From: Flavobacteriaceae bacterium | GTDB taxonomy: Bacteria; Bacteroidota; Bacteroidia; Flavobacteriales; Flavobacteriaceae | DNA length: 52,293 nucleotides | Reading direction: 5' to 3' | Assembly (NCBI GenBank): GCA_022565635.1 | Contig: JAIUMH010000004.1 | Location: 1-52,293, forward strand | Shown here: positions 51,908 through 52,293 of the stretch, piece after piece | Layout of the letters: each line of letters begins with the position of its first letter | How positions within the stretch are numbered: the stretch's first letter is position 1 | Translations under genes and position numbers: made by a program | Notes under the pieces: generated by a model | Databases searched by the model: none | Told to the model about the DNA's origin: nothing | Seen by the model: the letters and a program-made list of their open reading frames with translations, nothing else

Positions 51908-52272
51908 ACCCTTTAGAGCAAGGTTATTTTGGAATTGGTATTATGAATGGAAAAACACCAGAAAATCTCGGTGTTTTATGGCGTTCTGCTCAAAATTTAG
52001 GAGCTAGTTTTATTTTTACCATAGGTAATAGATATGCCAAGCAGGCTTGTGATACACACAAAGCTGAAGGAGCTATTCCGTATTTTCATTACAAGACTTT
52101 TTCAGATTTCTATGCTCATTTACCCAAAGGAGCAATGCTTATTGGTGTTGAAAAAGTACCACAGGCACAAGCATTAGAGCAATTTGACCATCCTAGGAGA
52201 TGTGTTTATCTTTTAGGCGCAGAAGACCACGGGCTTACTATTAACAAAGCGGTAAAATATAGAAATGTTTAA
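51901..52272 (+). CDS. SpoU/TrmH-type RNA methyltransferase, C-terminally truncated
   Basis: A 123-residue protein from the ATG at 51901, which overlaps the previous stop by 7 nt. Motif 1 (N22 and R28 in ENLGVLWRSAQ) and motif 2 (LLGAEDHGL, 104-112) of the SpoU fold are present. The family usually runs to about 175 residues, with a final SLNVAVAAGI-type motif that closes the knot and binds SAM. Here the frame stops at 52272, just after motif 2. Only 21 nt of the window follow, so the missing part cannot be sought further. It may be a pseudogene or a frameshift. Confidence 0.7.
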   Translation: MLNPLEQGYFGIGIMNGKTPENLGVLWRSAQNLGASFIFTIGNRYAKQACDTHKAEGAIPYFHYKTFSDFYAHLPKGAMLIGVEKVPQAQALEQFDHPRRCVYLLGAEDHGLTINKAVKYRNV

Positions 52273-52293
52273 GAAATATTTTGTATATTAGCC

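Overview
The window looks like chromosomal DNA of a marine-type member of the Flavobacteriaceae (Bacteroidota). The base composition is strongly AT-rich. Genes start without strong Shine-Dalgarno sequences, and many have a TAnnTTTG promoter box just upstream, which is the Bacteroidota -7 element. Several gene sets are typical of flavobacteria: CBS protein-nadK-DUF6089-uppS-bamA-two ompH/skp-murI, the XrtF exosortase pair, DUF5687 with its ABC ATPase, PadR-PspC-DUF2807, and a Bacteroidota-type YidC. No rRNA, tRNA, CRISPR array or insertion sequence was recognised.

Layout. 0.1-8.4 kb (+): NAD kinase and an envelope-biogenesis block (undecaprenyl-PP synthase, BamA, two Skp-like chaperones, glutamate racemase). 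A strong terminator separates skp from murI. 8.4-11.7 kb (-): a large lipoprotein and RNase HII. 11.8-14.0 kb (+): an ABC-type exporter pair. 14.1-20.1 kb (-): an alpha/beta hydrolase, then an operon of GAF protein, UvrC and a patatin-type outer-membrane phospholipase. 20.2-21.2 kb (+): exosortase XrtF and its partner. 21.4-23.1 kb: a small secreted protein and an AraC regulator. 23.2-25.9 kb (+): a compact three-gene accessory cassette of HNH nuclease, a methyltransferase-HIT fusion and a membrane-anchored NERD nuclease. 26.0-36.5 kb: a thioredoxin-fold protein, lipoproteins and three tandem DUF3857 transglutaminase-like proteins. 36.7-43.8 kb: SCO1-like protein, RimO, two small regulatory or membrane pairs, and the PadR-PspC-DUF2807 operon. 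43.8-47.3 kb (-): YidC, a TIGR04283-type glycosyltransferase and a DUF547 protein. 47.7-52.3 kb (+): a ClC channel with CBS domains, an acyl-CoA dehydrogenase-like protein, a protein that combines RNA polymerase alpha-CTD-like and sigma region 4-like segments, and a SpoU-type RNA methyltransferase that stops early.

How the genes work together. The left third is mainly envelope construction: UppS supplies the lipid carrier, MurI supplies D-glutamate, and BamA with the Skp proteins assembles outer-membrane barrels. UvrC and RNase HII are housekeeping nucleic-acid enzymes. The best candidate for a little-described system is the HNH / methyltransferase-HIT / NERD cassette at 23237-25864. It consists of two nuclease-like proteins around an unusual fusion, in one tightly packed operon between unrelated genes. 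The second candidate is the alpha-CTD/sigma4 hybrid at 50618-51907. Functions of both are inferred from sequence only.
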